A DNA stretch of 64,000 nt from contig NZ_JAOCZP010000009.1 of the NCBI RefSeq assembly GCF_025336525.1, forward strand, positions 124,001 to 188,000, read 5' to 3'. Positions 8,499-17,827 of this stretch are shown in pieces. Below the pieces are notes generated by a model. That model did not search any database. It was not told the origin of the DNA and was given only the letters and a program-made list of their open reading frames with translations. The first letter of the stretch is position 1, and every line of letters begins with the position of its first letter. This stretch comes from Chelativorans salis (lineage in GTDB: Bacteria; Pseudomonadota; Alphaproteobacteria; Rhizobiales; Rhizobiaceae). The position numbers and the translations under genes were made by a program.

Positions 8499-9488
8499 CT
8501 AGCCCTCCGCCGGCTCAAGGCCCGCCAACACGCCTTCCGCCGTCGCCTCGTCCGTGACGAGACCCACGAAGGCGCCGGTCAGAAGAGCGGCGCGGATGAT
8601 CGGTATCTTGCCGGGTCCTCCTGCGGCAAGGATCGCATTGCCGATGCGCCCGACATCGGCCGCCCCTATGCCGATGATGCGGTCGTTGATCGGGTGATCG
8701 ACCAGTTCGCCCCGGGCATTGAGAAACTGCCCCTGAATGTCGCCGACCGCACCGGCCTCTATCAATTCCTCGATGCTGACATCGGAGGGAAGCGCATAGC
8801 GGATCAACAGCGAATCGCGCGACATGTCGCCCGTGCCAAGGGCGCAGGCATCTACCGAGCGGATGCGCTCGAACACGTCGTCGAAGAATTCGGTATCGAT
8901 TATGGCGTCGCGCGCAGCCTTCGACGGCGCATAGATTGGTGCGGTGAAATAGGTGCGCTGCGCGTCGAACTGCGATGCGAAAGCCTTCACGATGTCGAAG
9001 GAATTGACGTCCGACCCCTGCGACAGCCCACCGAGCAACGAGACGAACTCAAGATCGGGCCGCGCTGTCGGGCGCAGGAAGCGCGAGGCGTTGTAGATGG
9101 TCATGCCCCAGGACAGACCGAAGCGCTTTACACTGGTGTCGGCCAGGAGGGGGGAGAGCTCCATGGCGAGCGCGGCGCCGACCGTCGTCTGCACCTTGGT
9201 CTTGTCCTTCGGGCTCGGCACAATTCGCACGCGCTCCAGGCCGAACCGCTCGCGCATCTGCGCTTCCAGCTCGACCGAGCGCAGGAAGGGCGATTCGATC
9301 GATATGCGCACAACGCCCTCCCGGCGCGCATCGCGCAGTGCCTGGTTGATGCGCAGCCTGTTCGTGGCCAACCGGTCGGCCACCGCCTGCTGGTTGATGC
9401 CCTCCACGTAGTAGTGCCAGGCGACGCGGGCCAGGAAATGCGCTTCCTCGTCGGGCGGGGTGGCTTCCTCGACCATCAGATCCTTCAT
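8499..9488 (-). CDS. SorC/DeoR-type sugar-binding transcriptional regulator
   Basis: 329 residues. An N-terminal helix-turn-helix (residues about 16-60, with QQAVADRLATNRLRINQAL as recognition region) is followed by the large SorC sugar-binding domain, which resembles a phosphosugar isomerase fold (FGLSWGMTIYNA, SLLGG, CALGTGDMS). Such proteins repress or activate pentose and polyol operons and respond to a phosphorylated intermediate. The gene overlaps the HAD gene by an ATGA junction. It sits inside the operon that it probably controls through the site between 13634 and 13790. Confidence 0.88.
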   Translation of the reverse strand: MKDLMVEEATPPDEEAHFLARVAWHYYVEGINQQAVADRLATNRLRINQALRDARREGVVRISIESPFLRSVELEAQMRERFGLERVRIVPSPKDKTKVQTTVGAALAMELSPLLADTSVKRFGLSWGMTIYNASRFLRPTARPDLEFVSLLGGLSQGSDVNSFDIVKAFASQFDAQRTYFTAPIYAPSKAARDAIIDTEFFDDVFERIRSVDACALGTGDMSRDSLLIRYALPSDVSIEELIEAGAVGDIQGQFLNARGELVDHPINDRIIGIGAADVGRIGNAILAAGGPGKIPIIRAALLTGAFVGLVTDEATAEGVLAGLEPAEG

Positions 9489-10285
9489 TTCCTGACCTCC
9501 AGCAGTGCCGCGGCAACCTCGCGGAACCCAGTAGCGTTCTTACTGGCGGTAATCCAGCGAGGAGGGGTTTGCAGCCGGAAGTCGCGCACGTTGGCGACGC
9601 CGATGCTGTTGCGGAAGAAGGCGAACATCGGTTGATCGTTAGGGCTGTCGCCGACGAAGACCGAAAGCGCGTTCGTGTCCGGATCGTCGATAGAGACGCC
9701 GAAATTCTCCTTGAGGCAGATGCGGGCCATGGAGAGCTTGTCATAGACGCCGAACCAGCCATTCACATGGATAGAAGACACCTTGGCGGTGGCGCCGCCC
9801 TCTTCGAAAAGCGTTACGATGCGTTCCACCGCCTTGTCGTCCAGCGGGGCGACGTCCTCGCGGAAGTCGATGGCGAGGTCGGCGACCCTATAGTCCTGGT
9901 CCGACGCGACCCCTGCTCCCTCGACCTCGGCGAGGATGCGGTGCCGCAGCGTCTCCAGGCGCTCCCTGTCCGCCTGCCGCTCCGCATCCGTTTTGGCAAA
10001 GCCACTGCGCATCTTCCGGTTCTCGCGGTCGTAGGCGAACCAGAATGCGCCGTTCTCCCCCACAACGGCATCAACGGGCCACATGCGCGCGATGTGATCG
10101 CACCAGCCGGCGGGCCGACCTGTAACGGGGATGACCTTCAGCCCGGCCTCCGACAGTGCCTCGAGGGCTGCAAGGCTGCTGCTTGGCAGAAGACCGTCGG
10201 TGGTCATCGTGTCGTCGATGTCGGTCAGGACGAAGCGCACCGCGGCACGTTCGGCGGTCGGAAACTCCCGCAGCGGCCGCATCAT
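9485..10285 (-). CDS. HAD-superfamily (IIB/Cof-like) sugar phosphatase
   Basis: 266 residues. HAD motif I LTDIDDTMTTDG, motif II VTGRPAGW, a cap domain, and motif III/IV FVGDSPNDQPMF all read clearly and place it near sucrose-phosphate or trehalose-phosphate phosphatases. Likely a cytosolic phosphatase of a phosphorylated sugar or polyol. The start at 10285 gives an ATGA overlap with the upstream permease; a second ATG follows immediately at 10282. Its place in a transport operon suggests that it removes a stalled or toxic phosphorylated intermediate, but this is inference. Confidence 0.85.
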   Translation of the reverse strand: MMRPLREFPTAERAAVRFVLTDIDDTMTTDGLLPSSSLAALEALSEAGLKVIPVTGRPAGWCDHIARMWPVDAVVGENGAFWFAYDRENRKMRSGFAKTDAERQADRERLETLRHRILAEVEGAGVASDQDYRVADLAIDFREDVAPLDDKAVERIVTLFEEGGATAKVSSIHVNGWFGVYDKLSMARICLKENFGVSIDDPDTNALSVFVGDSPNDQPMFAFFRNSIGVANVRDFRLQTPPRWITASKNATGFREVAAALLEVRK

Positions 10286-11112
10286 TTCACGGCGCCCATC
10301 GTCAGCCCGCGCACGAGCTGTTTCGAGGCGATCAGCGCAAAGATGATGACCGGCACGACAATCAGCGTCGAAGTGGCCATGATCTTGCCGTAGGGTAACG
10401 AGTAGCCTTCCATGAAAGACACGGCCACGGCGGGCGCCGTCTTGGCCACGTTGCGCGTCAGCACGAGCGCATACATCAACTCGTTCCACGAGAAGATGAA
10501 GGAGAAGATTGCCGACACGGCGATGCCGGGCGCGGCCAGCGGCAGGCACAGCGAGAAGAAGATGCGCCACTGTGAAGCGCCTTCCAGAATCGCCGCCTCG
10601 TCAATCTCGCGCGGGATCGAGCGGAACTGGTCGGTGCAGATCCATATGACGATTGGGAGATTGAACGTCAGATAGATGAGGATCAGCACGATGTGCGTGT
10701 CGAGCATGCCGAAGCTGCGCACGATCAGGAAGAAGGGCAGCGCCAGCACGATGGGGCTGACCATGCGGTTGGTGATGAACCAGAACCACAATTCCTTCTT
10801 GCCCCGAAACTCGAACCGCGCCAGCGCATAGGCGGCGGACGTCCCGAGGAGGATGGCCAGGAAGGTGGTGCAGACGGCGACGATGAGCGAGTTGATGAGG
10901 CTCCTGGCGACAGCGTCCTCGAACAGAACCTCGTAGTAATTCGAGAAAGACACGTCGAAGATCCAGGCCGGCGGCGTCTGCAGCGCGACGATCTGCGTTT
11001 TCAGGCTCGTCAGCACCATCCAGTAGAACGGAAACAGGCAGAACAGGATGATCGCTGCCAGAAGGACCACCTGGGCGGCAAGGGACGGCGTGGTGGTCGT
11101 GTGCTCACGCAT
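10282..11112 (-). CDS. carbohydrate ABC transporter permease (MalG type)
   Basis: 276 residues with six hydrophobic segments. The EAA loop that contacts the ATPase reads DEAAILEGASQWRIFF followed by a hydrophobic SLCLPL segment, the MalG/UgpE form. The first ATG, three bases after the partner permease stop, is used. Works with the MalF-type permease, the binding protein and the ATPase encoded on the opposite arm. Confidence 0.93.
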   Translation of the reverse strand: MREHTTTTPSLAAQVVLLAAIILFCLFPFYWMVLTSLKTQIVALQTPPAWIFDVSFSNYYEVLFEDAVARSLINSLIVAVCTTFLAILLGTSAAYALARFEFRGKKELWFWFITNRMVSPIVLALPFFLIVRSFGMLDTHIVLILIYLTFNLPIVIWICTDQFRSIPREIDEAAILEGASQWRIFFSLCLPLAAPGIAVSAIFSFIFSWNELMYALVLTRNVAKTAPAVAVSFMEGYSLPYGKIMATSTLIVVPVIIFALIASKQLVRGLTMGAVK

Positions 11113-11115
11113 CTC

Positions 11116-12042
11116 TCAAACCTCCCGGTAGAAGAAGCGGATATAAAGCCGGCTGAGAACGATCGTGATGACGAGGAGGATCATCGCCTGGGCGGAGGCC
11201 AGCCCCTGATCGAAAGCACGGAAGCCGACGCGCTGAATAAGCAGACTGATAAGTTCGGTGGAAGAACCAGGCCCGCCGCGCGTCATGGTGAACACCATGT
11301 CGAATTGCTTGAGCGTGTCGGCGGTGCGCAGGATGAGGACGGCGGTGAGGCCGGGAATAAGAAAAGGCAGTTGCACGTAGCGCAGCACGGTCCACCAGCT
11401 TTTCGTTTCCAGCCGCGCGGCCTCCTCGATCTCTCCGGGCACGGTGGTCAGCCCTGCCAGGAGCACCAGCGCGCAAAAAGGCGTCCATTGCCAGACGTCC
11501 CAGAAGACGATGGCCGCGAAGGCATTCGTCGGGTGACCTAGCCAGTTGACTGGCGCGATACCGACGAAACCCAGGAGTTGGTTCACGACGCCGTATTTCA
11601 GATTGAACATGATCTGGCCGAGAAGGCCGACGACAGCGTATGTGGTGGCCATGGGAATGACCAGCGACAGCCGCGCAATTGTCTTGAGAAACGTCAGCCC
11701 CGGACGGTGCAGGATAAGGGCGATACCAAGTCCCGCCGCAATCTGCACCGGGAGTGCCAGGATGAGCAGCAGAAAGGTGCGCCCCATCGCATCCCAGAAC
11801 ACCGAATCCGTGAGCACGGTCGCATAATTTTCCAGACCGACGAAGGGCGTACGCTGCAACCGCGTCAGATTGTAGTCCCGCATCGACGTCCAGATTGCGA
11901 AGACGAGCGGCGCTATGCCGATAACGGCCAGCGTGATCACGGCGGGGCTGAGAAAGCTGAACATTGTGCCACGAGAGGCGGTCCCGGCGTTCACCGTCTC
12001 TTCCGGCACCCCCCGTTCAAGATCTTGTGTCTTCTGCAGCAT
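11116..12042 (-). CDS. carbohydrate ABC transporter permease (MalF type)
   Basis: 308 residues, six predicted membrane helices after a cytosolic N-terminus of about 28 residues. The EAA loop is EAARLETKSWWTVLRYVQLP. Belongs to the CUT1 group, which handles oligosaccharides, glycerol phosphate and polyols. It follows the binding-protein gene after a 247-base gap containing two hairpins and is translationally close to the MalG-type gene. Confidence 0.93.
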   Translation of the reverse strand: MLQKTQDLERGVPEETVNAGTASRGTMFSFLSPAVITLAVIGIAPLVFAIWTSMRDYNLTRLQRTPFVGLENYATVLTDSVFWDAMGRTFLLLILALPVQIAAGLGIALILHRPGLTFLKTIARLSLVIPMATTYAVVGLLGQIMFNLKYGVVNQLLGFVGIAPVNWLGHPTNAFAAIVFWDVWQWTPFCALVLLAGLTTVPGEIEEAARLETKSWWTVLRYVQLPFLIPGLTAVLILRTADTLKQFDMVFTMTRGGPGSSTELISLLIQRVGFRAFDQGLASAQAMILLVITIVLSRLYIRFFYREV

Positions 12043-12208
12043 CTATATCCTGATCTCCCGCGCAGCGCTGGACATAGAACCCGCCTCCAGACCCCGCACT
12101 TCGTTCGTCACCGGGCATTGAACCCGTTCTCCCCCAACCCGGTAGCGAGAATGCACATATTACCGGAAGATGCGGTGCGTTCCGACCGGAGATCCGGCTT
12201 CGGGGAAT

Positions 12209-12240
12209 GCTCAGCCGGCAAGGAGGAGAACCGGCTGAGC
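12209..12240 (-). other. RNA hairpin, 10-bp perfect stem
   Basis: GCTCAGCCGG (12209-12218) pairs perfectly with CCGGCTGAGC (12231-12240) around a 12-base loop. No T-run follows on the minus strand, so a stabilising or attenuating stem is more likely than a plain terminator. Confidence 0.5.
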
Positions 12241-12249
12241 ACCACGCCG

Positions 12250-12273
12250 CGGCACGGCGCGACCGCCGTGCCG
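12250..12273 (-). other. RNA hairpin, 10-bp perfect stem, 17 bases after the binding-protein stop
   Basis: CGGCACGGCG (12250-12259), loop CGAC, CGCCGTGCCG (12264-12273). A very stable GC stem immediately 3' of the binding-protein gene in the direction of transcription. It lacks a T-run. Confidence 0.55.
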
Positions 12274-12289
12274 GAGAGTTGTTGCGCGC

Positions 12290-13633
12290 CTACTGCACCA
12301 ACGGCTTTTCACCGTCATAGTAGCCGGCTTCTTCCAGGACCGCTTCCATCCGGTCGCCGATTTCCTTGGCACCCTCTTCCGTGGAGACCTCGCCAAGCAT
12401 CATCTTGGTGCCCCACTCCTGCACGATCTCCGTGATCTCCGGCCATTCGGCGAAGCGGGGACGGAACTCCGGCACACCTTCCTGCCAGCTTTCCACGAGT
12501 GCCGGCACGAAGTCGTATTTCTCCGCAACGCCTTCCATCTCGTAGACGGACTGGCGCGCCGGCACGCCGCCGAGTTCCAGATATTCCGCCGCGTTCTCCT
12601 TCGAGGTGATCCATTGGATGAACAGCCAGGCGGCCGCCTGTTCGTTCTCGTCGGCCTGCGAGGCGACGGCTAGTGAGAAGCCGCCCAGCGCCGGCTTGCG
12701 GCCAGCCGGACCTTCCGGCTCGGGCGCGACCGCGAGGCAATCGCCGATGGTCGAGGTATCGGGGTTCTTCAGCGTCGAATAGAAGGACGACCACTCGGTG
12801 ATCATGGCCACATCGCCCTGCGCGAGCGCGTTGACAGCCTCTGCGTGGTCATAGGCGACAATGCCTTCCGGCATATACTGCATCAGGTCCTGCCGGAACT
12901 TGAGACCGGCCTGGCTTTCCTCCGACATCAGGTTGGACCTGAATTCGTCGTCGAGGAAGGAGCCGCCGAAGGGCCACAGCACGCGCGCGAAACTGTCCGC
13001 CGACTGCGTCTCATTTCGCTTCGACTGCAGCGCGAAGGCATATTTGCCGTCCTTGGTCAGCGCCGGACCGTATTCGTCCTTCAGTTCAGTCCAGGTCTGC
13101 GGAGGGCCGTCGAAGCCAGCCTCCTCCAGCATGCAGCTGTTGTAGAACAAAAGCCCGGAATAATTGTCGAAGGGCAGGCCGTATAGCGTACCACCCCATG
13201 ACCCGAAGGCGTCCAGCACCAGCGGGAAGAAGTCGTCCAGATCGAGATCGGGATCGGCGAGCGCCGGATCGTTGATGAACTTCTCGGCCGGCACGATCCA
13301 CTCGTTCTCGGCGAAGTTGCCGATCCACACGAGATCGACCAGCGCAATATCGAAGTCGCCGCCGGCGACGAAATCGCGCACCTGTTCGCCAAGCGCGTTC
13401 TCATAGGGCATGTCCGTGACATTGACCTTGATGCCCGTCTTTTCCTCGAACTCCGGCAGCATCTTCTTCGCTGCCTCGTAGCCCGGCCTCAGCAGGAAGA
13501 CGACATCCACCGTCGTGCCCGCATAAGGCTCGGCGGCTTCCTCCAAGGACCAGGCGAAAGCGGTAACGGGCGAAAGCGCAAGCGCCAGGGCGGCGCCTCC
13601 CATCAGCCCCTTGATCGTTGACTTCATACTCAT
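12290..13633 (-). CDS. extracellular sugar-binding protein of an ABC importer
   Basis: 447 residues, family 1 solute-binding protein (MalE/UgpB group). A Sec signal peptide is visible: basic MSMKSTIKG, a hydrophobic stretch of about 15 residues, and AFA at the likely cleavage site near residue 27. The GVPARQSVYE segment is typical of CUT1 binding proteins. The ATG at 13633 has GGAGG seven bases upstream. First gene of the minus-strand operon. It delivers the ligand to the two permeases; the ligand is not known, but neighbouring enzymes point to a polyol or glycerol-linked sugar. Confidence 0.92.
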   Translation of the reverse strand: MSMKSTIKGLMGGAALALALSPVTAFAWSLEEAAEPYAGTTVDVVFLLRPGYEAAKKMLPEFEEKTGIKVNVTDMPYENALGEQVRDFVAGGDFDIALVDLVWIGNFAENEWIVPAEKFINDPALADPDLDLDDFFPLVLDAFGSWGGTLYGLPFDNYSGLLFYNSCMLEEAGFDGPPQTWTELKDEYGPALTKDGKYAFALQSKRNETQSADSFARVLWPFGGSFLDDEFRSNLMSEESQAGLKFRQDLMQYMPEGIVAYDHAEAVNALAQGDVAMITEWSSFYSTLKNPDTSTIGDCLAVAPEPEGPAGRKPALGGFSLAVASQADENEQAAAWLFIQWITSKENAAEYLELGGVPARQSVYEMEGVAEKYDFVPALVESWQEGVPEFRPRFAEWPEITEIVQEWGTKMMLGEVSTEEGAKEIGDRMEAVLEEAGYYDGEKPLVQ

Positions 13634-13790
13634 CTGTTTCCTCCCAGAAGCGTCATACCAATCGATCTTTACATTTACATTTTTTCATTTACATTTGTAA
13701 AAGTCAATCGCGGAAACGCCGTTGCGCCACTACGATCGCGAATAGCCGCAGTGGGCTGTTTCAGGCGCTCAAAGCAGGGAGGAAGAGCGG
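13634..13790. promoter_or_regulatory. divergent promoter of the sugar/polyol unit
   Basis: 157 bp between the binding-protein gene and the ATPase gene. An AT-rich block at about 13660-13705 has three copies of TTTACAT (13668-13674, 13674-13680, 13688-13694) and one full inverted repeat. It is the only sizeable intergenic region separating the two arms and so probably carries the control site for both. Confidence 0.6.
13688..13701. promoter_or_regulatory. candidate SorC-type operator
   Basis: Perfect inverted repeat TTTAC-ATTT-GTAAA (arms of five bases), flanked on its left by two direct TTTACAT half-sites at 13668-13680. Binding by the SorC-type protein encoded at 8499-9488 is inferred. Confidence 0.45.
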
Positions 13791-14921
13791 GTGGCGTCCG
13801 TAAAAATGCGAAACATCAACAAGTACTACGGCGATTTCCATGCGCTGATCGACATCGACCTCGACATTGCCGACGGCGAATTCGTCGTCTTCGTCGGCCC
13901 GTCCGGCTGCGGAAAATCGACGCTCCTGAGAACGCTCGCCGGCTTGGAAGGCAGCTATACGGGCGTGATGGAGATCGGCGGGCAGGACATCAGCAAGGCC
14001 GCGCCCTCGGACCGCGGTGTCGCCATGGTCTTTCAGTCCTACGCGCTCTATCCGCATATGAACGTGCACGACAACATGGACTTCGGCATGAAGGTCAACA
14101 ACGTGCCCAAGGCCGAGCGGGAAGAGCGCATCGCCAATGCCGCGCGCATCCTGCAACTCGAACCGTATCTCGACCGCAAGCCTGCGCATCTTTCCGGCGG
14201 CCAGCGCCAGCGTGTGGCTATCGGCCGAGCCATCGTGCGCCAACCGAAGGTGTTCCTGTTCGACGAGCCGCTATCGAACCTCGACGCCAAGCTGCGCGTG
14301 CAGATGCGCATCGAGCTCGAGAGCCTGCACAAGCAGCTCGGCGCGACCATGATTTACGTCACGCACGACCAGGTGGAAGCCATGACCATGGCCGACAAGA
14401 TCGTCGTCCTGAATGGCGGCCGCATCGAGCAGATCGGAACACCGATGCAGCTCTATCACACACCGGCAACGCGCTTCGTCGCTGACTTCATCGGCTCGCC
14501 TTCCATGAACTTCCTGCCCGTTTTGCTGGGGAGTTCGGAAGGCAGCGCTCCGGTTGGACGCTACGGTGAAACCGAGATCAGGCTTCCCGAAGGCGTGCAG
14601 GGCAAGGCTTCAGGAAATATCACGCTCGGCGTCAGGCCGGAGCATCTGGATATCGCACCCGCCGATGCTGGGCCGGAGGTTGGCAGGAATGGGCGGGCCC
14701 ATGTTTCGGCCGGTGCGCTAGGCGGCACGGTCGCCGTCAAGGAAACCCTCGGCGGAGAAACGATCCTCTATGTGGACACGCGGGAAGGCGACCGCGTGAC
14801 CGTTAAGGTGGACGGTGATACGGCGATCGACCGGGGGACCGCGGTGACAGTGTCCATTCCCTTTGAACGTATCCATTTATTCGACGCCGGCGGCGCAACG
14901 CTGACCAATCGTGAAGGGTGA
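13791..14921 (+). CDS. sugar ABC transporter ATP-binding protein (UgpC/MsmK type)
   Basis: 376 residues. Walker [10 protein letters not shown] at 36-44, Q-loop [10 protein letters not shown], signature LSGGQ at 134-138, Walker B FLFDEP and H-loop THDQ, followed by a C-terminal MOP/TOBE regulatory domain of about 130 residues. Energises the importer encoded on the minus arm. The start is a GTG placed seven to eight bases after GGGAGGA. First gene of the plus arm, overlapping the next gene by 11 bases. Confidence 0.93.
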   Translation: MASVKMRNINKYYGDFHALIDIDLDIADGEFVVFVGPSGCGKSTLLRTLAGLEGSYTGVMEIGGQDISKAAPSDRGVAMVFQSYALYPHMNVHDNMDFGMKVNNVPKAEREERIANAARILQLEPYLDRKPAHLSGGQRQRVAIGRAIVRQPKVFLFDEPLSNLDAKLRVQMRIELESLHKQLGATMIYVTHDQVEAMTMADKIVVLNGGRIEQIGTPMQLYHTPATRFVADFIGSPSMNFLPVLLGSSEGSAPVGRYGETEIRLPEGVQGKASGNITLGVRPEHLDIAPADAGPEVGRNGRAHVSAGALGGTVAVKETLGGETILYVDTREGDRVTVKVDGDTAIDRGTAVTVSIPFERIHLFDAGGATLTNREG

Positions 14922-16338
14922 AATGAACGGACCGAGTTCCCAGCCAATTGAGGGAAAGGCACGCGCGGACGACGTAAGCGACCGGCGTTACACGATTCCT
15001 GCGGTCAAACATTCGAAGGCAATAGAAAGCGTGGTGGCAGGTCATGTGTGCCTACAGGAAGCCGGGGCGGTATTTCGCCGGCACTTCGGCGCAGCGCCGG
15101 CGCTGATCGTTGCCGATGAGAATACCTATCCGGTTGCCGGTGAGGCGGTGCGCGCTGCTCTTGTCGAAGCGGGCATCAACGTCGAAGCGGAGATATTGCC
15201 GGCGAAACCGCGCCTGGCACCTGATCGCCTGACCGCCGAGCGCATCGCGGCACGGGTCGGAGAAATGGGTGCCGCAAACAACGGGGGTAACCCGGTCCCT
15301 GTGGCGGTCGGTTCGGGTGTCATCAACGATCTGACACGCTATGCGGCTTTCTCCGCCGGTACCCGCTTCATGAGCGTGCCGACGGCGGCATCGATGGACG
15401 GTTACACGAGCGCCGGCGCTCCCCTGTCGGACGAGGGCTTCAAGATCACGATTCAGTGCGCCCCACCCCGTGTCATCCTAGCGGACCTCGATGTCATCGC
15501 CGGCGCGCCGGCCAGGATGAGCGGTTGGGGCTATGGCGATCTGGCAGGCAAGGTGCCGGCGGGGGGAGACTGGCTTGTCGCCGACGCGCTGGGGGTGGAA
15601 TCCCTCGACGATACTGCCTGGCCGATGGTGCAGAACGAGCTGCGCGGCTGGCTATCGGACCCGGAGGGCGTGCATCGTGGCAATGGCGCAGCCATCGCCG
15701 ACTTGTTCATCGGCTTGGCCGTCTCGGGCGTAGCCATGGAGGTCTACGGCTCATCGCGCCCTGCATCCGGTGCAGAGCACCAGATCGCCCATATATGGGA
15801 GATGGAGGATCTTTCCCACGAGGGGGAAAAGGTCTCCCACGGCGCCTGCGTTGCAATCGGCAGCCTGTCGATGCTGAGCCTGTACGACTGGCTGCTTGAT
15901 CAGGATATTTCAGCCATAGAACCGGCGGTGATTCCCCCTCGCGCTCCGGATTGGTCCGCCGTTGAAGCGGCCATCGACGAAGCCTTCCCCAACGCCAACA
16001 TCGCCCGGCGCGCAAAGGAGGAAATGCGCGAGAAATGGGTCGAGCGCGAAATCTTGGCTGGTCGCCTGGCAAAGCTAAGGGATGGCTGGCCAGCGTTGCG
16101 CGATGTGCTATCTTCCCATCTCATGCGCGAAAGTCAGATGCGCGACCTCCTGGCGGCCGCCGGCGCACCGGTCACCACGCGTGAAATCGGGCTTTCGCCA
16201 GAGCGGCATCGGGCCACTATACGCAATGCCCGCTGGATCCGCAGGCGGTATACCCTGCTCGACCTGCTCGCCGATGCCGGACTTCTTGAGCAAGCCGTGG
16301 AAGCCTGCTTTCCTGACGAAGCTCCACTCTATTCCTGA
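14911..16338 (+). CDS. sn-glycerol-1-phosphate dehydrogenase family protein (AraM-like)
   Basis: 475 residues, somewhat longer than bacterial AraM (about 400). Family blocks: [13 protein letters not shown] (NAD binding), [15 protein letters not shown], and metal-ligand regions HQIAHIWEM and [10 protein letters not shown]. AraM reduces dihydroxyacetone phosphate to glycerol-1-phosphate in a Zn/Ni-dependent way, but relatives act on other phospho-polyols. An alternative start is the ATG at 14923, which lies within the same reading frame and gives [10 protein letters not shown]. In this operon it may interconvert a polyol phosphate and a ketose phosphate derived from the imported substrate. Confidence 0.8.
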   Translation: MKGEMNGPSSQPIEGKARADDVSDRRYTIPAVKHSKAIESVVAGHVCLQEAGAVFRRHFGAAPALIVADENTYPVAGEAVRAALVEAGINVEAEILPAKPRLAPDRLTAERIAARVGEMGAANNGGNPVPVAVGSGVINDLTRYAAFSAGTRFMSVPTAASMDGYTSAGAPLSDEGFKITIQCAPPRVILADLDVIAGAPARMSGWGYGDLAGKVPAGGDWLVADALGVESLDDTAWPMVQNELRGWLSDPEGVHRGNGAAIADLFIGLAVSGVAMEVYGSSRPASGAEHQIAHIWEMEDLSHEGEKVSHGACVAIGSLSMLSLYDWLLDQDISAIEPAVIPPRAPDWSAVEAAIDEAFPNANIARRAKEEMREKWVEREILAGRLAKLRDGWPALRDVLSSHLMRESQMRDLLAAAGAPVTTREIGLSPERHRATIRNARWIRRRYTLLDLLADAGLLEQAVEACFPDEAPLYS

Positions 16339-16363
16339 CTTCCGCGACTGAGGGAGGCACGCT

Positions 16364-16930
16364 TTGATCGACATCGCCGAGGCAGGTACAAAAGCCACAA
16401 GTGAAATCGCGCGATCGCTGGCGCAAATCGACGAGGATGCGGCAGCCCGCGCCGTCGCCATGTGCGCCGATGCGCGGCGCATCGCCCTCTACGGCGTCGG
16501 GCGCGAGGGGCTGATGATGAAGGGCCTCGCCATGCGGCTTTTCCATCTCGGCCTGGACGCACATGTGGTTGGGGACATGACCACACCCCGGCTGGGCGAA
16601 GGCGATCTCCTGATCGTCAGCGCCGGGCCCGGCTATTTCTCGACGGTCTCAGCGCTCGTGGCAACTGCGCGTGCGGCCGGCGCAAAGACCCTGTGCATCA
16701 CCGCACAGGCCGACGGCGAGAGTGCCCGCCTCTGCGATGCTGTTCTGGTCCTGCCTGCGCAGACGATGGCCGACGACACGGGCAGGGAGGCAGCAATCTC
16801 GATCCTGCCCATGGGAAGCCTCTTCGAAGGCGTCCAGTATCTTGCCTTCGAGCTCCTGATCATGGCGCTCAGGGAGCGGCTGGGCGAGAGTGCCGAGACC
16901 ATGCGGGCACGGCACACAAACCTTGAATGA
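16364..16930 (+). CDS. SIS-domain sugar isomerase (6-phospho-3-hexuloisomerase-like)
   Basis: 188 residues, one SIS domain. Readable features are ALYGVGREGLMMKGLAMRL (the phosphosugar loop; the usual Gly-x-Gly-x-Ser/Thr turn has Arg-Glu here), GLDAHVVGDMTTP, LLIVSAGPGYFSTV and the C-terminal LFEGVQYLAFELLI helix. Family members isomerise ketohexose 6-phosphates such as 3-hexulose 6-phosphate. The start is TTG at 16364, preceded by GAGGGAGG. Lies 25 bases after the AraM-like gene. Confidence 0.8.
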   Translation: MIDIAEAGTKATSEIARSLAQIDEDAAARAVAMCADARRIALYGVGREGLMMKGLAMRLFHLGLDAHVVGDMTTPRLGEGDLLIVSAGPGYFSTVSALVATARAAGAKTLCITAQADGESARLCDAVLVLPAQTMADDTGREAAISILPMGSLFEGVQYLAFELLIMALRERLGESAETMRARHTNLE

Positions 16931-16976
16931 CGTACCGCCCGTCTACCTTGGTTTCATGCCGGAGGCTTCTGCGCAG

Positions 16977-17747
16977 ATGAACGAATGGCACGAACGTTTT
17001 TCCATCGCCGGCAAGCATGCTCTCGTGACGGGCGCGAGCAAGGGTATCGGTGCGGAGGTTGCGCGTGTCTTTCTCGATGCCGGTGCCGATGTCGCCGCGG
17101 TCGGGCGCGATCGTGCCGGACTGGCTGCGCTTGAAGAAGATGCCGCTTCCGCCGGCCGTGACCTCTTCTGTATCGAAGCCGACCTTGCCGACACCGAGGG
17201 ACCAGTTTCGGCGGCGCAAGCGGCGCTTGATCACTTCGGCACGATCGACATCCTCGTCAACTGCGCCGGCGTCGCGCATGTCGCTCCGATCTTCGATCTC
17301 TCCGTCGAGGATTGGAACACGACGATGAATGTGAACCTGCGCGCGCCTTTCCTCATCGCGCGCACTGTCGCGCCTGCCATGATTGCCCAGCGCCGAGGTA
17401 AGATCGTCAACGTCTCCTCGCAGACGGGCGTCGTTGCGCTGGAGGATCATGCTGCCTACGCCAGTTCGAAGGCGGCACTCAACGCGCTGACAAAGTCGAT
17501 GACCGCCGAATGGGCGCGCCACAACATCCAGATCAACGCCATATGCCCGACCGTAGTCATGACGCCCATGGGACGGCGCGTGTGGAGCCCTCCGGAAAAG
17601 AGCGGCCCGATGCTCGCCAGGACGCCAGCCGGAAGATTCGGCGAACCGGTCGAGATCGCTGACTGTGCCCTCTACCTGTCCTCCCCGGCTTCCGACCTGA
17701 TCAACGGTGCGCTGATCATGATAGAGGGAGGTTACACCTCGCTTTGA
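16977..17747 (+). CDS. short-chain dehydrogenase/reductase (polyol or sugar type)
   Basis: 256 residues. Classical SDR: TGASKGIG cofactor loop near residue 16, NCAG, catalytic Ser in NVSSQTG, YASSK with the catalytic Tyr-x3-Lys, and the C-terminal INGALIMIEGGYTS. An acidic residue is not evident just after the second strand (AVGRDR), so NADP preference is possible. ATG 16977 is preferred because GGAGG lies 12 bases upstream; TTG 16923 and ATG 16956 are in-frame alternatives. Last gene of the plus arm; it may oxidise the imported polyol to the ketose used by the FGGY kinase. Confidence 0.88.
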   Translation: MNEWHERFSIAGKHALVTGASKGIGAEVARVFLDAGADVAAVGRDRAGLAALEEDAASAGRDLFCIEADLADTEGPVSAAQAALDHFGTIDILVNCAGVAHVAPIFDLSVEDWNTTMNVNLRAPFLIARTVAPAMIAQRRGKIVNVSSQTGVVALEDHAAYASSKAALNALTKSMTAEWARHNIQINAICPTVVMTPMGRRVWSPPEKSGPMLARTPAGRFGEPVEIADCALYLSSPASDLINGALIMIEGGYTSL

Positions 17748-17827
17748 GCAGTCATGCTATCGGGTCACCCACTGGAACGTGAAGGTCATGCTCGCGTTTC
17801 CATGGATAATCCGAAGGAGGAACAACC

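Larger units (their letters stand above)
12043..12289. other. spacer with two hairpins between binding-protein and permease genes
   Basis: 247 bases without a credible gene. It holds two strong inverted repeats listed separately. In CUT1 operons such a spacer commonly stabilises the binding-protein part of the message and lowers permease expression; that role is inferred here. Confidence 0.5.
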
